From assembly GCA_022457065.1 (NCBI GenBank), contig JAJGBQ010000006.1, forward strand, positions 2,294,001-2,358,000: a stretch of 64,000 nucleotides of DNA, given 5' to 3'. This document shows, one piece after another, positions 57,067 to 64,000 of the stretch. The DNA comes from Curvularia sp. ZM96. Its lineage: Eukaryota > Ascomycota > Dothideomycetes > Pleosporales > Pleosporaceae. Made by a program: the position numbers and the translations under genes. The notes under the pieces were generated by a model. It was not told where the DNA came from. It saw nothing but the letters and a program-made list of their open reading frames with translations, and made no database searches. Positions within the stretch are counted from its first letter, which is position 1; each line of letters begins with the position of its first letter.

Positions 57067-59600
57067 GTTATCCAAGTATGCGCGCAGAAGCGTGTATCAT
57101 GCCGGAGATTTGGGGTCCACGGGCCTTGTTGGGCGGGCAGAGCAGTGTTGTCGCTATGGAAAGGGAGGCGAGTGCGCGCGAAATGGAAGCGTTCGAGAAG
57201 CTTTTGACGATATACGAATGGGTATAAGCTCGGATCTTAGGCCGTCAGGAAGACATTGATCGTCCAATTTCCCGGGCGGAGACGGACGGCTCTTGTTTAG
57301 AAGAGCAAGATCCGTGGCCTGTTTCACGGGTTTCAAGAAGACACTAGGAGACTGCCTTGGCACATGCAGGCACACATTTCCATGACTGCAACCTGCGATC
57401 TTGATCGACAATGCCCGCTGCAGCAGACAGTCACACTCTTGGTTCGGGCCCTCTTCTCCAGCTACGGGTCCCGACCTGCTCGGCTTCGCGATGCAATTTC
57501 GTAGCAGGCTCGGAAGGCGACGCGTCAACCGCCTGATGGTCCTAAAGGGAGATCGTCGTGGCGGCGATGCAGGGACCCCAGCGCTACCAGCCTAGGGCAG
57601 CATGCTCAGGGGTAATTTAGCACGTAACGTGAAACGCGTATCTGCTCGCCATCTGAGCGCTGTAGTACCCTCCAACCTTGCACTGTGCCTCTCCAACGCG
57701 TAAAGAGCGTCTGGAGCTGTCGCTTGCATCAGGCATGATCCAAGCCCAGTCCACCCCACCATCAGCGATCCATCGCGCTGTAAGAGAAGTGCATACTCGG
57801 ACATTGATCCGAGAGCGTCTCAGAGTGCATGTATGCAGAAAAGGTGGCTCTCGTGGCAGTGCAGCGTGGGAGGTCGCATGCTTCTCAGGAGAGACTCGAC
57901 GGTGGCTTGCATTGCAGAATGAAGAAGGCACACCTGCTGCTTTTGAGGTCGTATCATCGATGGTGTTGACAAATGGTCGCGCCGGATGGGTTCTAGCCCA
58001 CTACTAGAGCAGCCCAACGCGGTTGGAGTTCGGCAGATGCTGATGGTCACGTGTGTCTGCCGGCGCTTGCTCTCCAGACCTGTCGTCATCCTCTTACTAC
58101 GTAGATGCGAGATAAGGCAAGGAGTCCTGCAGATCCCGCATAACGTCGAATGATCGCTCGTACCCATCGTTGAGACTGTTCACAATCAAGCATTCCTTGC
58201 AGGATCTGCCTGGCTAGCAACGGTATTTCTGGGGTACTGCTGCTAACAAAGGAATCCGTACTATTTTTGGCCTGAGGCAAAGATCCACTCATGCCAGGTA
58301 AGACATCGGTAAAACAACGACTGCGAGCCTACTCGGACCAGCCGCCTGCATGAGTCGAAACGCACCTGGTGTAAAGAAGACCTATGGCCGCTCCATGAGT
58401 GCAAAAGTAAGCCGACCACGCGGAAGTTATGCGGCGTAGCTATCGTACATGGGCGGCGTGTGCCTCCAACGCCTCTGCCCAGGGACATGTCATACTTCAT
58501 GCGGAGGAATTGCGAAGCGCAAACATGTCACTCAGCCCTTCAAGCTGCAAGTTGTGAAGTTGACAGTCGGCGGCAAGACGCTAGCACATGTGGCTCGACG
58601 CGTATAGTGCACAGTGCCGTGGCCGCGAAGAACCGTTCTGTTTCACGAAGATCCCAGGCTTCTATCGAGTGTTGATCGATCTCGGACGGTGAGCGGGCTG
58701 GCAGTGAGATTGCATGGAATCCTGCATTCATGCTGCCGGCGGGCCTCAAGGCAGTGCCCCGCTCCCGTTTGGTGAAAAACGAGGCGCAGGGCTGAGGTGA
58801 CCTTGAGGCGGACCTGGTTGTCCGGTGCTAATACAATGTGGGCCAGCGATCGAAATCTTGGGTAAACGGGTAAAATAAAACAGGCAAGACGTGAGAGGTT
58901 GAACCTCGGACTGCGTCCGTTCCTAGTACACAGTACGCAGAGCTCGACCACAAACATCTGTTGAGCTCGCTGTGCTGGCACGAAACATGCAATCCTCGGA
59001 AGAGCTGTGTCATGTGTGTTGATGATGAGCAGGTTGGAGTCCACATGCCGCAGATGGAGTCGCAAAGTCTGGCTGGAATTTGTACGACATGAGCGACATG
59101 AGTGACGGGCGTCTTTGGGTTAAGCTCCAACAGGTTTGAGATGAGAAAAAGAAAAATTACGAGTATCAGGCTGTGAGTGCACAATGGCCCGATGATTTGT
59201 GCAAGCATAGTATCACCTACACGACTGTGTAAGGCTCAAAGAGGCATAGCGCCACTTACGAGCCAGATGCAGATAAGCGGCTCAGATCGCGTCGCGTTGC
59301 GCGTCACGCGTCGCGACTTTGGAAATCATACGCGTAGTCCAAGCTTGTGGCATCAACGATTGATTCCCCGCCATGTCCATCTGTAATTGTCCATACTAGG
59401 CTTATACATTGTTTTGTGCGTTTCCAATCCTCGCGACAAGTGGAAGGCATATTTGCCCTCACGCTTCGACCTTGGGCTCTCAACCCAATAGTTTTCCTCG
59501 AGTCTCAACGCCGTCTTCCAACCCTTCTAGCACCAAATCTACCAAGTACAGCCCCGCGTTCGAGATACCGAATTAGGTCCATCATATACTGTCTTTCGCT
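57067..59600. other. Divergent intergenic region, no gene seen
   Basis: 2.5 kb between the divergent C2H2 regulator and the Mrc1-like gene. Frames on both strands are short and lack domains. It must contain both promoters and 5' leaders. Confidence 0.5.
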
Positions 59601-62600
59601 ATGGACTCAACTCAGCAATCCTCAGCGGCTGCAGCACTCGTACAACGCTCACCAGTGCGTGCGCTGGACGCGTCCGCGAAACCTCGAACCAAACTTCTAG
59701 CAGCACTTCGAAAACCCACAGCCGAGTCTTCAGAGAGCGAGGCCGATTCTGAGAGCGGAAGCTCAGCATCCGAAGATGAATCACCCGTCATTACCACCGT
59801 GTCAAAGCCCCTCACAATACCGCCGCCACAAGTGGACGCAGACCAAGCCAACGATGGAGACGAGAGCGACGGGGAAGATGCATACGAGCTTATGAAGAAG
59901 CGATTGGCTGCCAGCAAGACCCTGTCAGCAGTCGAAACAGCACCACAGCAAGCACAGCAAACCACACATGTCGCTGCTACCATTGAAAGTAGTGATGATG
60001 AAGATGAAATGCCCGTGCGCACCAAGGTTCGCAGACCAGTTGCGAAAACAACAAAAACTGCGAGCCCTCAAGCGTCACCATCACCTAACGCACGGCTGCG
60101 ATCGACATCGCCGGGACTATTTGTCACGCCAGATCCCTCGCCGGCCAAGAAGAAGTACAGATCATCTGTAGATGCTGGCTCCGATTCAGAAACATCACAA
60201 CTCTCGCAAAATGCTGATTTGCAAGAGCGTGTGCGACGTATCCGAGAAGAGAGACTAGCAAAGCAGCAAGAGCCGGAAGCACAGCAGACAAAGCCCAAGA
60301 AGACCACACGGCGACGAAATAATGATTCTGGCAGCGACACAGATGGCGAGAGTGGCAGGAGGCTTACCCAACAAGCCAAGCCAACTCGGAGAGCAGGCAA
60401 GAAAGCCATGGAGGCAATGGCCCGCGACCAGCAGCGTATCAGTCGCAACATGCAGCTCACCCACCAGGCAAAGACAAAGAAACGCTTCACTACACAGGAT
60501 CTCTTCAAAAAGTTCAATTTCCAAGCCCCAAATACGGATTCAGCAGCGCTTCCAACCCCTGAGCCAAGCTCTGCGCTGGCTTCTTCTGACGCAGAAGCGA
60601 ACCAGGTGCAGAATCCTTTACCGGCAAGTCCCTCAAGACAAAATGATAACCCAGAAGCGACCCTCATAACGAGTGTTGAGCAAACATGCGCCTTGGTATC
60701 AAATACAGAGAACGATATTCATTCTCCAAAGCCCACCAAGCTCGACAAGGGCAAAGGAAGAGCAACAGAGTTCCAGCATCTTCCGGAGCATCCTTGGATG
60801 AAACAGACAAAGACAGAGACCGCCATACAGCAGGACGCCTTGGCGGACACAAAGAGTACTTCAAATGACGCCATGGTGGAGCTCTCAGATTCGGATGATG
60901 ACCAGTCCCAGGCGCAACCGAAAAGCAGGTTCCCTGTCTTCGATCGGTTGCCTGCCAAGAAGGACCAGGAGGCTGGCTCACTTGTACGTCTACGGGCCCT
61001 TGCGCAGTTGACCAAATCGCCACCAAAAGGCAAGAAAGGCCAGAAGTCCGTCACCCGTGGTGAAATGGAGATGTTACTCGCTCAAAAGGCTCGTGAACAG
61101 ACTGCAAGAGCCCGAGAAGAGAGGATCGCCGACCTCATCAAACGTGGTCACAACCCTGAGACTGAGGAAGAGAGGGAAAAGCGCCAAGAGGAGATTGACG
61201 ATATGGTGGCCCTGCTTGAAAAGCAAAGGCAGGAGGACCTCCAGCTCGCCAAGAGAGAAAAGAATGAGGCGAAGCAAAACGGGGAAACAATAGACGAGCT
61301 TCCATCCAGTGATGAGGAAGATGGCGACTACATCGGAAGTGGAGAGGAGAACGCAGGTGAAGATGAAGACGAAGATGAGAATCAGGACGAAATCGAACTA
61401 GAGTTGTCTGGATCCGAGGACGAAGAAGTCGAACATGACGACGATGCTAAAGACAGTCAGACAGAAGATACTGGTGGTCTTGTCGAGGGGATGGCTGATG
61501 AAGAGGAGCAAGGCGAGGCGAATCAACCACTGCCTGATGACGAAGATGCACTTATGGAAGACGATGACCTAAATGTGCCCTCCCGAAGGAGAACCGTCAA
61601 TAGAGCCCGCAACCGAGTCATCGATGACGATGATGATGATGATGATGATGAAAGCGATACCGGAACAAACAAGAACGCCCCGCCAACGCAAGCAGCGACC
61701 CAAGACGATGCGATGGCCGCTTTTGGTTTCGGTAAAGTCAGCACCGATGTAGGTCTTACACAAATGTTCGCGGGCACGATGGCGGAGCTTGAATCCGAGT
61801 CTCATCCTGCTGTTGCCGAAACTGAGCAAGATTCTCTTGACTTCTTGCATGGTTTGCCCGAAACTCAACCCAACGTGAACTTGAGCCAGGCGTCTGATTT
61901 CATGGTTCCCAATAGTCAATCTCTGATGTCGCCAGAGAAGACGTTGCAGACTGGTTCCGAGTCCCGCTTGAACTTGGATATCAGTCAAGTAGTGAAGACT
62001 TCACCTGATTTCTCGCAGACACAACCTGAAGACTTTGAGCCAACTCAGGATGCTGGGTTTTCCTTTTCCCGTTCGCCAGCGGGTCTTGCCCCGCCCCCAT
62101 CCACTGTCGACACTGTTATGATGGTTGTTGCTGAGTCTCCAATAAAGCAAAAGAAGGGCAAGCTTCAGCGCGGACGACGGGAGGCGACTGTGGAGTTTTC
62201 TGACGTAGAGGAAGACTTAGTCGATCATGAAGAGGAAGAAGAGAGCGAAGAAGACATTCAGCGCCCACCGAAGCCTAGCAAAGACGCCTTCAGGAGGATG
62301 CAGCAAGCGGCGAAGAAAGCGAGAGCAGCCGAAGAGTTTGACAAAAAGAACAGTCTGGCCAGGGAGGCTGTCATGGACCAGGCCGAGGAATCTGAAGATG
62401 AATACGCTGGACTCGGAGGAGCCAGTGATGACGAAGAAGGGGAGGAGGATGAAGAGCTAAAGAATATGATCGACCATAACGATGTCAAGGTTGATGAGCG
62501 CCAGATCGCTGCTTTCTATGCGTAAGTCCAGCCGCTTCTATCATAGCTAATCACTCCGAGTACTAACTTGATGCAGCGACAAGGCGAAGAAAGACGACGA

Positions 62601-63606
62601 GAAGCAGCTCGCCGAGCTTTACAAGAAGATGCAAAGCAAGGGCGGTCTGCGCAGGCATGCAGGTGGCTACGATGGCTTCGACATGTCGGATTCCGAGGAC
62701 GAGGCTGAGATGCGTCAGCGCAAGAAGCGCGCGGCGTTTCAAAAACAGACGAATGCCTTGCTACAAGACCAAAAGGTCAAGGCCCTTGCCGACGACGCGA
62801 AGAAGAAAGCCTTCTTCAATACGTTGGCAGACTTTGCCGATGAAGGTGAATATGACTATCTCAACATGCCTGAGAAGGAGATGGATGTGGACTCTTCACA
62901 GTCTCAGTCACAAAACCAAAATGACGATGTCGCCATTCCAGACTCGCAGAATTTCACTGCCTCTACAGCCGTTCCACTGAAACGCAAATCTGAGAGCTCA
63001 CAGAAGGAGAACCGACCGCCTCCTCAAATGCGCCGTACGGCTGCGTCCGACACACTGAGTCGCAAACCTCTAACAGCGGACGATGTCAAGCACTCTATTT
63101 CGGAACTTATTGAAGACCCACGTGTTATCATTCCAGACTCTCAACTCTCGGATGCTGAAGAGGACGATGAGAACATACACACCAGCGAGCAATCTTCACG
63201 CAGAAAGCCAATCATCGATCGCTTGACATTAAGCCGACAATCGACTTTGGAAGAATCTGTCGTGAGTGCTGAATCGAATCTAGCTTTCCATAATCCGACG
63301 CGCACGGCTGCTGGACCAGGCTTCCGCATTCCCTCCCTCATCCGGCAGGCTACTAGTAATTTGTCTGTCAGCAGTGAGCGGTCTACTGGTAGTGGTGCTG
63401 CTGCTTCGGCCCCCAAGGAAGCGGGGATCAGAAGAGGTGGTACTGGACGCAGTAACATCCATGCGCAAGCAAGAGAGGCAGAGCGTCGCCAGTTGTTGGA
63501 GAAGAAGGAAGGAAAGCGGAAGGAGGCGCTTAGGAAGAAGGTTGAAGGTGGGAGGAAGAAGGGAATGAGGAGTGTGCTGAGTGATCTTGGAGGCGGGTTT
63601 GAGTGA
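59601..63606 (+). CDS. MRC1: Mrc1/Claspin-like mediator of the replication checkpoint
   Basis: Two exons, 59601-62521 and 62577-63606, giving 1316 residues. The protein is highly charged with long Glu/Asp stretches (for example an eight-Asp run near residue 675), many SQ and TQ pairs (TSQLSQ, VGLTQM, NLSQ, TDSQ and LTQQ types) and coiled-coil-like KEK.REEI segments. The MRC1-like domain spans the intron, roughly residues 930-1010: EELKNMIDHNDVKVDERQ, then IAAFYADKAKKDDEKQLAEL, then GGLRRHAGGYDGFDMSDSED. The basic C-terminus ends EGGRKKGMRSVLSDLGGG. The orthologous yeast Mrc1 and animal Claspin travel with the replication fork and pass the signal from the ATR/Mec1 kinase (SQ/TQ phosphorylation) to Rad53/Chk1. 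Length is close to yeast Mrc1 (about 1100) and Claspin (about 1340). Confidence 0.9.
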
Positions 63607-64000
63607 TTTTGTCGTGTTTGCATGAGTAGATTCTGGGGCAATCGGCGTTCTGTCTTATCGGGTTTGGTGTTACTGTAAGGGTTATGAGTCAATGCGTGGA
63701 CGAGCATTTGTATAAGGTTCCTCTGTTGATGGAGGATTAGGGTATTGCCTGGGGTCTTCATTCGGGACTCGGGAATCAGGGCATGGGAATTATATTTGTA
63801 GCGACCTTGATACTGATTATAATATATGATAATAACAGACCTGTCCTTCTAATAGTATTGGTCTGTGGTGTGAACCGCATGATGATTCGAGCAAGTCAAT
63901 GTTTCGTCTCTAGCAGACCAGGTTCTCAAATTCTTGTGTGATTCGCTGTGAATTTGAAAGGGTTTCTTGTTTGCGGATTCTGTAGCGTTAACGTCTGTCC
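63607..64000. other. 3' flank of the Mrc1-like gene
   Basis: No further gene seen. AT-rich stretches near 63,810-63,835 (ATTATAATATATGATAATAA) may belong to the 3' processing region. Confidence 0.5.

Noticed and set aside
60068..60667. Long frame opposite the Mrc1-like gene (199 residues)
   Set aside because: It is the complement of the acidic, Ser/Glu-rich coding sequence, which creates open antisense frames; no domain or promoter.

Overview
This window is from a filamentous ascomycete with a two-compartment genome, most likely a Dothideomycete of the Pleosporales type. That placement is an inference from gene families, 45-70 bp introns with GTAAGT-like donors, and the mutation style of the repeats. 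Bases 1 to about 23,840 are a TA-saturated block with no intact gene. It is a pile of transposons degraded in the manner of repeat-induced point mutation (RIP), where differences between copies are almost all C/T or G/A. Bases about 24,100 to 64,000 have normal composition and carry intron-containing genes.

AT-rich block: the 3' end of a plus-strand Ty3/gypsy pol (1-1010); a gypsy-type LTR on the minus strand (1641-2139); a minus-strand Ty3/gypsy relic (about 2140-8960) split by a complete pogo-like DNA transposon (5118-6968); a fold-back element carrying a tRNA-like half gene (about 8970-9405); a solo LTR with a target-site duplication (10035-10302); and a nest of at least four hAT copies in alternating orientation (11335-23835). 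One hAT copy (17858-23835) keeps both terminal inverted repeats and an 8-bp duplication. A second solo LTR (16197-16677) sits inside the nest with its own 5-bp duplication.

Transition: an F-box protein gene (24165-25544) is the first intact gene after the block. It is followed by a decayed Ty1/copia relic (about 25960-27850).

Catabolic neighbourhood, 28.4-44.3 kb: an isochorismatase-like hydrolase with a signal peptide, a nitrilase, a broken TPR-protein gene, a C2H2 plus fungal-specific transcription factor, a short-chain dehydrogenase sharing a promoter with it, an amidase-signature amidase, a polysaccharide-deacetylase-fold (PuuE-like) hydrolase divergent from the amidase, and an amino-acid permease of the AAAP family. 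Four unrelated C-N hydrolase folds sit beside a permease and a regulator. GATA-factor sites lie upstream of several of them, including a fused pair GATAAGATAAG before the deacetylase. This suggests a nitrogen-scavenging or nitrile/amide breakdown locus. It is the most interesting system here.

Remaining region, 44.3-64 kb: gene-poor spacers with a possible ankyrin remnant, a rhodopsin-domain seven-helix membrane protein, a 57-residue single-helix membrane protein, a four-helix membrane protein, a three-finger C2H2 regulator, and a long acidic Mrc1/Claspin-type replication-checkpoint mediator. Exon coordinates were worked out by eye from splice signals, reading frame and family motifs.
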